Part shown: positions 28,124-37,238 of the stretch, in pieces | How the letters are laid out: each line of letters begins with the position of its first letter | How positions within the stretch are numbered: the first letter of the stretch is position 1 | NCBI GenBank assembly: GCA_963824085.1 | Contig: CAWGNT010000021.1 | Coordinates: 127,198 to 191,197, forward strand | DNA: 64,000 nucleotides | From: JARRNE01 sp963824085 | GTDB lineage: Bacteria > Pseudomonadota > Gammaproteobacteria > Chromatiales > Chromatiaceae | Direction: 5' to 3' | The notes under the pieces: model-generated | What the model saw: only the letters and a program-made list of their open reading frames with translations | What the model was told of the DNA's origin: nothing | The model's database searches: none | Translations under genes and position numbers: made by a program

Positions 28124-28687
28124 TCAGTCCGCTTCGTAGACCGATAGCCGCTCCGCCGGCACGTCACTGAGCCGCAGGCCGTGCAGATCCTTGTGAGACA
28201 GCGCGGGCTCCCCGGCCAATGGCCACTCGATGGCGATGTCCGGGTCGTCCCAGCGCACGCTGAGCTCGGTCTCGGGGTGGTAGTAATCGGAACACTTGTA
28301 GCTGAACAGGGCATCCTTGCCGGTCACGTAGTAGCCGTGCGCGAAGCCCTCGGGCACCCACAGCTGGCGCTTATTCTCCGATGTGAGCTCGACTCCCACC
28401 CACTGCCCGAACCAGGGCGAGCCGCGACGGACATCCACCGCCACATCGAAGACCTCGCCCAGGACCACCTGGACCAGCTTTCCCTGGGAGTAGGGATGCT
28501 GGATATGCAGGCCTCTGAGCACCCCGTGTCGGGAGTAAGCCTGGTTGTCTTGGACCAGGTCGCCAGGAATGCCGCTCCGCGCGTAGCGCTCCTTGTGCCA
28601 GCTTTCCAGAAAAAAACCGCGCGCATCCCCGAACACCTTGGGCTCGACGATCAAGACGTCAGGGATGGAGGTGGGAATGACGTTCAA
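28124..28687 (-). CDS. rfbC: dTDP-4-dehydrorhamnose 3,5-epimerase RfbC
   Basis: The 187-residue cupin-fold enzyme inverts C3 and C5 of dTDP-4-dehydro-6-deoxyglucose. The catalytic-region text is present: FLESWHKERY near the start, QDNQAYSRHGVLRGLHIQ with the general-base histidine, and VPEGFAHGYYV with the second active-site segment. The ATG overlaps the rfbA stop (ATGA at 28684-28687), which couples their translation, and rfbD begins one base after its stop codon. Confidence 0.96.
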   Translation of the reverse strand: MNVIPTSIPDVLIVEPKVFGDARGFFLESWHKERYARSGIPGDLVQDNQAYSRHGVLRGLHIQHPYSQGKLVQVVLGEVFDVAVDVRRGSPWFGQWVGVELTSENKRQLWVPEGFAHGYYVTGKDALFSYKCSDYYHPETELSVRWDDPDIAIEWPLAGEPALSHKDLHGLRLSDVPAERLSVYEAD

Positions 28688-29568
28688 GGCTCGAATCCGC
28701 GTTCCAAGAGGCCAAGCAGATACTCACCGTAACCGCTCTTATTGAGCCTCTGCGCCACCTCCCGCAGCTGCCCTTCATCAATCCAGCGCTTCTGATAGGC
28801 AACCTCTTCGGGACAACAGACCTTGAGCCCCTGACGCTGCTCGATAGTCTCGATGAAGTTGGCGGCCTGCATGAGCGACTCGTGGGTACCGGTGTCCAGC
28901 CAGGCAGTACCGCGTCCCAGCTTCTCGAGGTAAAGCTCGCCATGCTGCAGATAGAGGTTATTGAGATCGGTGATCTCCAGCTCCCCGCGGGCCGACGGCT
29001 TGAGGTCGGCGGCGAGCTCGCAGACCTTGCCGTCGTAAAAGTAGACCCCGGTCACCGCATACCTCGACTTGGGACGCTGTGGTTTCTCCTCCAGGCTGAT
29101 CACGTTGCCGCGCGCGTCGAACTCGGCGACCCCGTATCGCTCGGGGTCCTTGACCCAGTAGCCGAAGACAGTGGCCCCGCTGTCACGGGCGGCGGCTGCC
29201 TTGAGCTGCTGCACCAGGCCATGTCCGTAAAATAAATTGTCGCCCAGGATGAGGCAGCTGGGCTGTCCCGCGACGAAATCCCGGCCGATGACAAAGGCCT
29301 GTGCCAATCCGCCCGGGTGGGGCTGAGTCGCGTAGCTGAGTCGGATGCCCCACTGAGCCCCGTCGCCGAGCAGGTCGCGGAATGCCGTTTCGTCGCGAGG
29401 CGTTGTGATAATGAGGATCTCCCGTACACCTGCCAGCATGAGCACCGACAAGGGATAGTAGATCATGGGCTTGTCGTAGACCGGCAGCAGCTGTTTGCTG
29501 ATCGATTGGGTCAGCGGATAGAGGCGGGTACCGGAGCCGCCAGCCAGTATGATCCCCTTTCGATTCAC
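28684..29568 (-). CDS. rfbA: Glucose-1-phosphate thymidylyltransferase RfbA
   Basis: RfbA joins dTTP and glucose-1-phosphate to form dTDP-glucose, the first step to dTDP-rhamnose. The 294-residue protein starts with GTG at 29568, preceded by GAGGGG 6 bases upstream. The nucleotide-binding signature GIILAGGSGTRLYPLT is at 5-20, followed by KQLLPVYDKPMIYYPLS, LGDNLFYG with the metal-binding aspartate, EEKPQRPKS and GTAWLDTGTHESL. Upstream in-frame sequence overlaps rfbB and has no family match. It overlaps rfbC by four bases and follows rfbB after 11. Confidence 0.96.
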   Translation of the reverse strand: MNRKGIILAGGSGTRLYPLTQSISKQLLPVYDKPMIYYPLSVLMLAGVREILIITTPRDETAFRDLLGDGAQWGIRLSYATQPHPGGLAQAFVIGRDFVAGQPSCLILGDNLFYGHGLVQQLKAAAARDSGATVFGYWVKDPERYGVAEFDARGNVISLEEKPQRPKSRYAVTGVYFYDGKVCELAADLKPSARGELEITDLNNLYLQHGELYLEKLGRGTAWLDTGTHESLMQAANFIETIEQRQGLKVCCPEEVAYQKRWIDEGQLREVAQRLNKSGYGEYLLGLLERGFEP

Positions 29569-29579
29569 GCCGTTCCCCT

Positions 29580-30647
29580 CTAGCCGCCGGCTCCCAGACG
29601 CTCGCCCCGATAGCCGCCGTCCGTCGCACGATCGCACCAGCGATGATTGTCTAGGTACCACCGCACGGTCCGCCGCAAGCCGCTCTCGAAGCTCTCCGCG
29701 GGCCGCCAACCGAGCTCGGCCTGCAGCTTGCCGGCATCGATGGCGTAGCGGCGATCGTGACCCGGACGGTCCTTAACGAAGGTCTTGAGCTGCGCGTGCG
29801 GACGATGGGGCGAGTCCGGCACCAGATCGTCGAGCAGGGCACACAGGGTGTCCACGACCTGGAGGTTCGTCCGCTCGCTGTCGCCGCCGACATTGTAGAC
29901 CTGCCCTGGGCGGCCGGCCTCCAGGACACGCCAGATAGCGCGGCAGTGGTCCTCAGCGTACAGCCAGTCGCGGACATTACCTCCATCTCCGTAGATCGGG
30001 AGATCGTCACCGCGCAACGCCTTCGAGATCATCAGCGGGATCAGCTTCTCCGGAAACTGATAAGGGCCGTAGTTGTTCGAGCAGTTGGTCGTGAGCACCG
30101 GCAGCCCGTAAGTATGGTGCCAGGCCCGCACCAGATGGTCCGACGCCGCTTTGGAGGCAGAATACGGGGAATTCGGCGCATATGGGGTCTCTTCGGTGAA
30201 CTTGCCCGTCGGGCCGAGCGACCCATAGACCTCATCGGTGGAGACGTGAAGAAAGCGGAAGGCATCCCGGCCCGGGCTACCCAGTCCGGACCAGTAGTCC
30301 CTCGCGCAATCGAGCAGGTTGAAGGTGCCGACGACGTTCGTCTCGACGAAGGCCGCTGGGCCGTCGATAGAGCGGTCTACGTGGCTCTCGGCGGCGAAGT
30401 TGACCAGGGTGTCCACTTCATAGTCAGAGAGCAAACGCCGCACCAGCGCTCGATCGCCGATGTCGCCCTGAACAAAGACGTGACGCGGATCAGCCATTAA
30501 AGGGGCGAGCGTGTCCAGGTTGCCCGCGTACGTCAGCTTGTCTAGGTTGACGACTCGCGCCTCGCTCTCACGGACGACATAGTGAACGAAGTTGCCGCCG
30601 ATGAATCCGGCACCCCCGGTGACCAGCAGGGTCTTCACTTCTGCCAC
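29580..30647 (-). CDS. rfbB: dTDP-glucose 4,6-dehydratase RfbB
   Basis: RfbB converts dTDP-glucose to dTDP-4-dehydro-6-deoxyglucose. The 355-residue SDR enzyme has GGAGFIGGNF near residue 11, HVSTDEVYGSLG with the catalytic Thr-Asp-Glu, the Tyr-Lys pair in YSASKAASD, and NNYGPYQFPEKLIP. It starts with GTG at 30647, directly next to the ssb stop codon (30648-30650) with no base between, so its translation is probably coupled to ssb. It opens the rfbBACD set. Rhamnose made here would go into O-antigen or exopolysaccharide. Confidence 0.96.
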   Translation of the reverse strand: MAEVKTLLVTGGAGFIGGNFVHYVVRESEARVVNLDKLTYAGNLDTLAPLMADPRHVFVQGDIGDRALVRRLLSDYEVDTLVNFAAESHVDRSIDGPAAFVETNVVGTFNLLDCARDYWSGLGSPGRDAFRFLHVSTDEVYGSLGPTGKFTEETPYAPNSPYSASKAASDHLVRAWHHTYGLPVLTTNCSNNYGPYQFPEKLIPLMISKALRGDDLPIYGDGGNVRDWLYAEDHCRAIWRVLEAGRPGQVYNVGGDSERTNLQVVDTLCALLDDLVPDSPHRPHAQLKTFVKDRPGHDRRYAIDAGKLQAELGWRPAESFESGLRRTVRWYLDNHRWCDRATDGGYRGERLGAGG

Positions 30648-31100
30648 CTAGAACGGGATGTCGTCATCGAAGTCCGGCTTGTCCATGACCGCCCCGCCAC
30701 CTCCCTGCCGGGGCGGCGCCCCGCCGCTCGGCTCGTCAAAGGGCACAGAACCGCCACTGCTGCGGCTGTCGAGCATCTGCATCTGGTCGGCGACGATCTC
30801 GGTGCTGAACCGATCCTGACCATCCTGTCCTTGCCATTTGCGCGTGCGGATCTTTCCCTCGATGTAGACCTTCGCCCCCTTGCGCAGGTACTGCCCAGCG
30901 ATCTCGCCGAGCTTGCCGAAAAGGGCCACCCGGTGCCACTCGGTGTGCTCCTGGTTTTCCCCCGAGTTGCGGTCGCGCCACTGCTCGGTCGTCGCCATGC
31001 GGATGTTGGCGACCGCGCTGCCGCCGGGTGTATAGCGCACCTCCGGATCGGCACCGAGGTTTCCGATCAGGATCACCTTGTTAACGCTTCCTCTCGCCAT
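30648..31100 (-). CDS. ssb: Single-stranded DNA-binding protein SSB
   Basis: SSB coats single-stranded DNA in replication, repair and recombination. The 150-residue protein has the OB fold in the first 110 residues, opening RGSVNKVILIGNLGADPEVR, then AVANIRMATTEQW and YLRKGAKVYIEGKIRTRKWQ. A glycine- and proline-rich linker follows, and the acidic partner-binding tip ends in DFDDDIPF. It is shorter than E. coli SSB (178) through the linker. It lies downstream of the MFS gene and immediately upstream of rfbB. I saw no LexA-type box near it. Confidence 0.97.
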   Translation of the reverse strand: MARGSVNKVILIGNLGADPEVRYTPGGSAVANIRMATTEQWRDRNSGENQEHTEWHRVALFGKLGEIAGQYLRKGAKVYIEGKIRTRKWQGQDGQDRFSTEIVADQMQMLDSRSSGGSVPFDEPSGGAPPRQGGGGAVMDKPDFDDDIPF

Positions 31101-31287
31101 GCGCGCCTCTTCGGGACTAGAGTCGGCGCCCTTCTGACAGGATCGCCGCAGTTAACGATGGGACGTGACGGCCGGACGCGCCCGTCCACACCGACGCGGG
31201 GACCAGATGCCGCTTCCGACCAGCTCGCCCGGGGGGGCGGCACAAGAATACAGCTGACCGAGCCGCCCCGGGTTCCGCGCCAAGCCC

Positions 31288-32670
31288 TCAGGACTGGGCC
31301 GCCAGCGCCTGCAATCTTGCCGAATCCAATCGGCGATTGTCCACCTTGAGGTAGGCGAGCCCTTCCTCGGCCACCACGACCGCCTCCTCCACTCCAGGGA
31401 TGTCCAGAAGGCGCCGCTGAACACCCGCCGCGTCCACAGCTGCGAGATCTCCCACGCGGACGACCTGAGTGCTGACCCCGTGCGGGCGACTCATGGAACG
31501 GGCGATCAGGAGCCAGAGAACCGCAGCGCCGGCGCAGAACAGCAACACGGCCTCTTCGCCCAATCGTTGATGCACCCACCCACCGAGGAGGCCCCCCAGA
31601 AAGGCGCCGGTGAACTGTGAGGTTGAGAAGGCGCCCATGGCGGTTCCCTTCGCCCCTGCCGGGGCCAACTTGGCGACCAACGACGGGAGGGTCGCCTCCA
31701 AGAGATTGACGGCCGTAAAGAACAGGAACAAGAGGAAGGCCATCTCAATCAGTCCCGTATGGAAGACGGCGAGCCCGGCAAACGCCGTCGCGAGCAAGGC
31801 CACGGCGCCGAGAAAGACACCCTTCATGTGCCCCTTGCTCTCCGCCAGGATGATGAAAGGGACCATGGCGAGCACAGACAAGGTGAGCACCGGGAGGTAC
31901 AGCCACCAATGATGAGCGGCAGGAAGCCCTGCCGCCTTCAGGTTCAGCGGCACCACCAAAAAGAGGGAGATCATCACCATGTGCAGGGTGAAGATCCCGA
32001 AATCCAGCCGCAAGAGGTCGAGATTCCTCAGCACACCGCGGAACTGACTAGCGACCGGCTCCACATCGCGATGTACGCTCGAATGGTCCGGACTGGGCAC
32101 CACCAGAGCCAATATCAGGATGCCCGCGCCCGCGAGCATCGCGGTAAACCAGAAGATGCCGCTCAAGCCGGCCCAGTGAGCTATAGACGGACCGAGCACG
32201 AGGGCGAGGGCGAACGCAAGGCCAATGCTGAGGCCGATCCCAGCCATGGCACGAGTGCGCACCTCCTCCCGGGTTAGATCCGCCGTGAGGGCCGTCACCG
32301 CAGCAGCGATGGCGCCGCTGCCTTGCAGGACGCGCCCCAGGATGACACCGTAGATGCTGGTCGACATGGCGGCAATGACACTGCCGAATATGAACAACGC
32401 AAGACCGACAAAGATCACCGGCTTGCGCCCGACGCGATCCGAGATCATGCCGAAGGGAATCTGCAACAGGGCTTGAGTCAAGCCATAAGCGCCGACGGCG
32501 AGACCTGTAAGCAACGGCGTCGCCCCGACCAGTTCCGTCGCGTGAAGCGCGAACACGGGCAGGATGAGAAAAAGTCCGAGCATGCGCAGGGCGAAGATCG
32601 CCGCCAATCCAACCGCCGCGCGCTGCTCCAGGGCCGTCATAGGGGAAACCGGCTGCCGGGAATTGCCCAT
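31288..32670 (-). CDS. MFS transporter, YajR-like, with C-terminal ferredoxin-like domain
   Basis: The 460-residue inner-membrane transporter has twelve predicted membrane segments between about 17 and 390. The MFS motif A is GMISDRVGRKPVIFVG between segments 2 and 3, and motif C-like glycine-rich text is in segment 5. After the last segment a small soluble domain (about 395-460, VRVGDLAAVDAAGVQRRLL to VDNRRLDSARLQAL) resembles the C-terminal YAM domain of YajR. Substrate unknown; YajR-like proteins are usually called drug or sugar efflux carriers. It is divergent from uvrA across 69 bases and lies 187 bases upstream of ssb. Confidence 0.88.
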   Translation of the reverse strand: MGNSRQPVSPMTALEQRAAVGLAAIFALRMLGLFLILPVFALHATELVGATPLLTGLAVGAYGLTQALLQIPFGMISDRVGRKPVIFVGLALFIFGSVIAAMSTSIYGVILGRVLQGSGAIAAAVTALTADLTREEVRTRAMAGIGLSIGLAFALALVLGPSIAHWAGLSGIFWFTAMLAGAGILILALVVPSPDHSSVHRDVEPVASQFRGVLRNLDLLRLDFGIFTLHMVMISLFLVVPLNLKAAGLPAAHHWWLYLPVLTLSVLAMVPFIILAESKGHMKGVFLGAVALLATAFAGLAVFHTGLIEMAFLLFLFFTAVNLLEATLPSLVAKLAPAGAKGTAMGAFSTSQFTGAFLGGLLGGWVHQRLGEEAVLLFCAGAAVLWLLIARSMSRPHGVSTQVVRVGDLAAVDAAGVQRRLLDIPGVEEAVVVAEEGLAYLKVDNRRLDSARLQALAAQS

Positions 32671-32739
32671 AAAGCGTCCTTTGCCTCCACAACAAAAGAC
32701 TGCCTATAGTAGCAGGTTGCTCCGGCACCCGGTACGACC

Positions 32740-35571
32740 ATGGATACCATACGCATCCGCGGCGCGCGCACCCACAACCTCAAGAACATCGACCTCGACC
32801 TCCCGCGGGACCGCCTGATCGTGATCACGGGCATCTCGGGGTCGGGCAAGTCGTCTCTCGCCTTCGACACCCTGTATGCGGAGGGCCAGCGCCGGTACGT
32901 GGAATCGCTCTCCGCGTACGCACGTCAGTTCCTGTCCATCATGGAGAAGCCGGATGTCGACCACATCGAGGGGCTATCGCCGGCAATCTCCATCGAGCAG
33001 AAGACGACCTCGCACAACCCGCGCTCGACGGTCGGGACGATCACCGAGATCCACGACTACCTGCGTCTTCTCTACGCGCGGGTGGGGCTGCCCCGCTGCC
33101 CGCTCCACGGCGAGCCGCTCGAGGCGCAGACCATCGGTCAGATGGTGGATCAGGTGCTCGCTCTCCCGGAAGGCGCGCGTCTCATGCTGCTTGCCCCTGT
33201 GGTCTCCGAGCGCAAGGGGGAATATCAGCGCCTGCTCGGCGAGCTCCACGCCCAGGGATTCATCCGTGCCCGCATCGACGGCACGACCTGCGAGCTCGAC
33301 TCCCCCCCGAACCTCGACTTGAAGCGCAAGCACAGCATCGAGGTCATCGTGGACCGCTTCCGTGTCCGGCCGGACCTGCGCCTCCGGCTGACGGAGTCCT
33401 TCGAGACCGCGCTCAATCTCTCCGACGGCATGGTACGGATTGCCTCGCTCGACGAGCCGACGCGTAAAGAGCTCTTGTTCTCCGCGAGGTTTGCCTGCCC
33501 CGTCTGCGGCTACAGCATCCCCGAGCTCGAGCCCAAGCTCTTCTCCTTCAACAACCCGGCGGGCGCCTGCCCCCAGTGCAGTGGGCTCGGCGTGCAGCAA
33601 TTCTTTGATCCCGCAAAGGTGGTGGTCCACCCGGAGGTCAGCCTGGCAGGCGGGGCCGTGAGGGGCTGGGACCGGCGCAATGCGTACTACTTTCAGATCG
33701 TCCGGTCCCTTGGGACGCACTACGGATTCGATGTGGAGACGCCGTGGCGGGACCTGCCTGCGACGATCCGCGAGCTGGTCCTCTATGGAAGCGGCGAGGA
33801 GGCCATCGTCTTCAATCTTCCACACGACCAGGGACCGCCGGCGAGCAGGCGCAAGCCCTTCGAGGGCATCCTCCGCAACATGGAGCGCCGCTATCGGGAG
33901 ACTGAATCGACCACCGTGCGGGAGGAGCTGGCCCGCTACATCTCGCACCAGCCCTGCCCGACCTGCAGCGGCTCCCGCCTCAACGAGGCGGCGCGCCATG
34001 TCTTCGTCGGCGAGCGCAACCTCCCTGCCGTCGCGGCACTGCCCATCGGGGATGCGCTGCGCTTCTTCGAGGAGCTCAGGCTGCCGGGCAAACGCGGCGA
34101 CATAGGGACCAAGGTGATTCAGGAAGTCGCACAGCGACTACGCTTCCTGGTGGACGTGGGGCTCGACTATCTGACCCTCGAGCGCAGCGCCGAGACCCTC
34201 TCGGGAGGCGAGGCGCAGCGGATCCGCCTGGCGAGCCAGATCGGGGCCGGGCTGGTCGGGGTCATGTATATCCTGGACGAGCCCTCTATCGGTCTGCATC
34301 AGCGCGATAACGCGCGCTTGCTGCGGACCCTTAGCCAGCTGCGCGACGCCGGCAACACGGTAATCGTGGTGGAGCACGACGCGGAGGCGATCCGCAGCGC
34401 GGATCGGGTCGTCGACCTCGGCCCGGGCGCTGGCGTCCACGGCGGGGAGGTGCTTGCCGAGGGCACCGCCGAGGAGATTGCCGCTAGCGCGCGCTCCCTG
34501 ACCGGGCGCTATCTCTCCGGGGAGCTGCGCATCGAGATACCGAGCCGGCGGGTCCCTCCCGAGCCCGGCCGGGAGCTGCGCATCCTCGGCGCCACCGGCC
34601 ACAACCTGAAAGACATCGACGTTATGATCCCGGTGGGCACCTTCTGCTGCATCACAGGGGTCTCAGGCTCGGGCAAATCCACCCTCGTCAACGACACACT
34701 CTATCCGGCCGCCGCGAGGGCACTGAACGGCGCGAGCCTGAGCCCTGCGCCGCACCGAGCGACTGAGGGCCTTCGCCATTTCGACAAGGTGGTCGACATC
34801 GACCAAAGCCCGATCGGACGCACCCCCCGATCCAACCCGGCTACCTACACCGGCCTCTTCAACCCGGTGAGGGAGCTCTTCGCCGCAACGCCCGAGGCCC
34901 GCTCCCGCGGGTATTCGGTTGGCCGCTTCAGCTTCAACGTCGCGGGCGGTCGGTGCGAGGCCTGCAAGGGTGATGGCCTGATCCGGGTAGAGATGCACTT
35001 TCTGCCCGACGTCTACGTCCAATGCGACGTCTGCAAGGGGAGGCGCTATAACCGGGAGACACTCGAGATTCGCTACAAGGGAAAGACGATCGAGCAGGTG
35101 CTCGACCTCACGGCGGAGGATGCGCTGGAATTCTTCTCCGCGGTCCCCGTCATCAAACGCAAGCTCCAGACCCTGATCGATGTCGGCCTGGCTTACATCC
35201 GCCTGGGCCAAAGTGCAACCACCCTATCCGGCGGCGAGGCACAGCGCGTCAAGCTCTCCCGCGAGCTCTCCAAACGCGACACTGGACGCACCCTGTACAT
35301 CCTGGACGAGCCGACCACGGGGCTCCACTTTCACGACGTCAAGCACCTGCTCGGTGTATTGCACCGCCTGCGGGATCAGGGCAACACCGTCGTGGTGATC
35401 GAGCACAACCTGGACGTGATCAAGACGGCCGACTGGATCATTGATCTGGGTCCTGAGGGCGGCGATCGCGGCGGGGAAGTCATCGCAGTGGGTACTCCGG
35501 CGGAGGTCGCGGCCGACCCGAGATCCTACACGGGGCGATTCTTACGCCCGTCGCTGGATCGGGGATGGTGA
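32740..35571 (+). CDS. uvrA: Excinuclease ABC subunit A UvrA
   Basis: UvrA finds bulky DNA lesions and loads UvrB in nucleotide excision repair. The 943-residue protein has the usual duplicated ABC-ATPase plan. The first Walker A is GISGSGKSSLAFDTLYAEGQ (about 31-50), the second GVSGSGKSTLVNDTL (about 640). The two ABC signatures are LSGGEAQRIRLA and LSGGEAQRVKLS. Zinc fingers include CPVCGYSIPELEPKL with CPQCSGLG, and CEACKGDGLIRVEMHF with CDVCKGRRYN. No CTGT-N8-ACAG LexA site is visible in the 69-base divergent promoter region shared with the MFS gene, so SOS control is not apparent. Confidence 0.97.
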   Translation: MDTIRIRGARTHNLKNIDLDLPRDRLIVITGISGSGKSSLAFDTLYAEGQRRYVESLSAYARQFLSIMEKPDVDHIEGLSPAISIEQKTTSHNPRSTVGTITEIHDYLRLLYARVGLPRCPLHGEPLEAQTIGQMVDQVLALPEGARLMLLAPVVSERKGEYQRLLGELHAQGFIRARIDGTTCELDSPPNLDLKRKHSIEVIVDRFRVRPDLRLRLTESFETALNLSDGMVRIASLDEPTRKELLFSARFACPVCGYSIPELEPKLFSFNNPAGACPQCSGLGVQQFFDPAKVVVHPEVSLAGGAVRGWDRRNAYYFQIVRSLGTHYGFDVETPWRDLPATIRELVLYGSGEEAIVFNLPHDQGPPASRRKPFEGILRNMERRYRETESTTVREELARYISHQPCPTCSGSRLNEAARHVFVGERNLPAVAALPIGDALRFFEELRLPGKRGDIGTKVIQEVAQRLRFLVDVGLDYLTLERSAETLSGGEAQRIRLASQIGAGLVGVMYILDEPSIGLHQRDNARLLRTLSQLRDAGNTVIVVEHDAEAIRSADRVVDLGPGAGVHGGEVLAEGTAEEIAASARSLTGRYLSGELRIEIPSRRVPPEPGRELRILGATGHNLKDIDVMIPVGTFCCITGVSGSGKSTLVNDTLYPAAARALNGASLSPAPHRATEGLRHFDKVVDIDQSPIGRTPRSNPATYTGLFNPVRELFAATPEARSRGYSVGRFSFNVAGGRCEACKGDGLIRVEMHFLPDVYVQCDVCKGRRYNRETLEIRYKGKTIEQVLDLTAEDALEFFSAVPVIKRKLQTLIDVGLAYIRLGQSATTLSGGEAQRVKLSRELSKRDTGRTLYILDEPTTGLHFHDVKHLLGVLHRLRDQGNTVVVIEHNLDVIKTADWIIDLGPEGGDRGGEVIAVGTPAEVAADPRSYTGRFLRPSLDRGW

Positions 35572-35653
35572 CCGCCGCTCGTCTCGCCCCCAGGCAAAGT
35601 CGGCACTCAAATCGAGTCGACTCACGCTCCCGCAAGGGGAGCTGCCCCGATTC

Positions 35654-36418
35654 CTACTTTCGGTTAAGCGTAAGCCGTCCCTGCTCGTCGTCGATAGTCA
35701 TCCGATAGCGTCCCAGCACGCTCATGCCGAGCAGCGCATTCTCCCCAAGCTTCGCGTCATCGACGAAGGCGGCCGTCACCCCGGGAATGCGCGTATCTCC
35801 CAGCCACAGGGCCGGAAGGGTCCCGATGCGGGCCGAGATCTTGCCGTTCGCAGTCTGCATCTCCCTCTCCTGCATGTCCTTTGCCGCGAGTCCCAACCCA
35901 GCAAGCGAGCTGGTGGGGAGGACCACGAAATCCGCTCCCGTGTCCACCACAAGAGTGCGCTCGACGCGCTGGCCGTTCTTTCCCTCCAGGGATGCCTGCA
36001 CCGCATGAGACGTACCACGGCGAACGGTCTGAACAACGACGTCGTCGTCCGCCTCGCCGGTCGTATCCCCTTCGGGCGCCGGAACGGCCGCGACAGGCGG
36101 CGCCTCGACCGGCACCTTTGGTCCAAGGATGATCACCCGCTCGACACCGCCAGAGGGGCTTTGCACAATGACGCTGTTGAACTTGCTCAGCAGCTGCCGA
36201 AGGCGCGGATAGAGCTCTTCGGTATCGGCCCTGCCCATCGCCTCCTGCGTGTGCTGGACTCCGGTAACCGTGAAGCCGTTCGCCGTCGCGAGCCGCTCCA
36301 GCTCCTCGGCGAGCTCGACCTGCGCCGCCACCGCAGTGGACAGCCAGAGGGCGGCAGTGCTCGACAGAAGGGCCGAAGCGCCCGCCGCGGCAAGGGATCG
36401 ACGGAGGCATTTGATCAT
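35654..36418 (-). CDS. Exported retropepsin-like aspartic protease (clan AA)
   Basis: The 254-residue protein has a signal peptide (about 1-32, ending TAVA/AQ) and a periplasmic body. Residues 35-95 are helical, a linker rich in Pro, Ala and Asp follows (about 102-128), and the C-terminal half is a single retropepsin-like domain. The catalytic triad is VVDTGADFVVLP with D159-T160-G161, followed by the flap region and ALLGMSVLGRYRM, the usual ILG-type closing strand. Such bacterial proteins (TIGR02281-like) would act as dimers; no substrate is known. It converges on uvrA with 82 bases between. Upstream in-frame codons exist but add no signal sequence. Confidence 0.87.
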   Translation of the reverse strand: MIKCLRRSLAAAGASALLSSTAALWLSTAVAAQVELAEELERLATANGFTVTGVQHTQEAMGRADTEELYPRLRQLLSKFNSVIVQSPSGGVERVIILGPKVPVEAPPVAAVPAPEGDTTGEADDDVVVQTVRRGTSHAVQASLEGKNGQRVERTLVVDTGADFVVLPTSSLAGLGLAAKDMQEREMQTANGKISARIGTLPALWLGDTRIPGVTAAFVDDAKLGENALLGMSVLGRYRMTIDDEQGRLTLNRK

Positions 36419-36929
36419 GCTCGCGCCAAGGGAACGACCGTGCAGCTGGTTGGAGTGAGCGTACCAGCTACATGCTCCGGCGACCAGGGTCGGCGACGCG
36501 TCGCACAGATGCGGGACAGGCGCCGGGGTCTGCTGACCCGTGCGCGACGGGACGCCAGTCGAATGGGTCGGCGACTCATGGCCCGGCATCCCCGACGCAC
36601 GGACAGTGAGAAGACAGAAATGACCATATTGAAGCCGAGAACGTGGTATAAAAACGCCCGCTCGCGGGGGCAGCCGAGCACGATTGATAGCCTGACTTCG
36701 TAGGGAGTGGTTACAAGGCGATTTCGGGGCTCTTGCCCTAGCAGTCGCCGGCGCCGCCTCTAGAGCTGCCGCTCGTTCCCCGTCATCACAGACAAACGCC
36801 TTGTGGGGGAAGCGCTTAAGAGATCCATCCTGGATGTCTCGGTGCACAGTATCCGAACGGCGTGGTTCCCGGATGCCTTCATTCGCAGGGCCTTGCAGGT
36901 GCTGCACATGGAGGCGCGTCCAGCCCCGT

Positions 36930-36958
36930 AGGAGACGCTGATTCGATGAGCGTCTCCT
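36930..36958. other. Perfect 10-bp hairpin after an orphan reading frame
   Basis: AGGAGACGCT (36930-36939) and AGCGTCTCCT (36949-36958) pair perfectly across a 9-base loop. There is no T-tract on either strand, so it is not a classical intrinsic terminator. It begins in the stop codon of the orphan frame at 36766-36931. Confidence 0.6.
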
Positions 36959-37138
36959 GAGGTCCGTAGCCGGTTGATTCCCGCGTGCACGGCTTCATGG
37001 GAGATGGCGGCATTGTGACCGTCCCCCTCCTCGCGGACTCAATGACCAGCCTCAACGCCATCTTCTAGCTTGTCCACCCGTCATGCGATCGCTATTTCTA
37101 TTCCGAGCTCGCCCGACTTTTTCGCTTCTGGACCAGAT

Positions 37139-37238
37139 GGGACGGGCCGCTCCCGCGGGAGGCGTCGGCAGCGGGGAGGCTGCCGTCAAGTCTAAATGGG
37201 CGTGTTCATGGCGTTCCCCGGCGGGAGCGGCCCGTCCC
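37139..37238 (+). promoter_or_regulatory. Long inverted repeat in the nhaD leader
   Basis: GGGACGGGCCGCTCCCGC (37139-37156) is repeated as its exact complement at 37221-37238, an 18-bp stem over 64 bases. Inside lie a 7-bp hairpin, CGGCAGC (37166-37172) with GCTGCCG (37179-37185), and a 12-bp palindrome, CTCCCGCGGGAG (37150-37161), which competes with the long stem. It ends 42 bases before the chosen nhaD start. It could be a structured RNA leader or a REP-like dispersed element. Confidence 0.65.

Noticed and set aside
32671..32739. LexA (SOS) box before uvrA
   Set aside because: No CTGT-N8-ACAG or near match is present in the divergent region.
36493..36504. 12-bp palindrome GCGACGCGTCGC as operator
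   Set aside because: A single short GC palindrome in GC-rich DNA, without a promoter or second copy nearby, is not enough.
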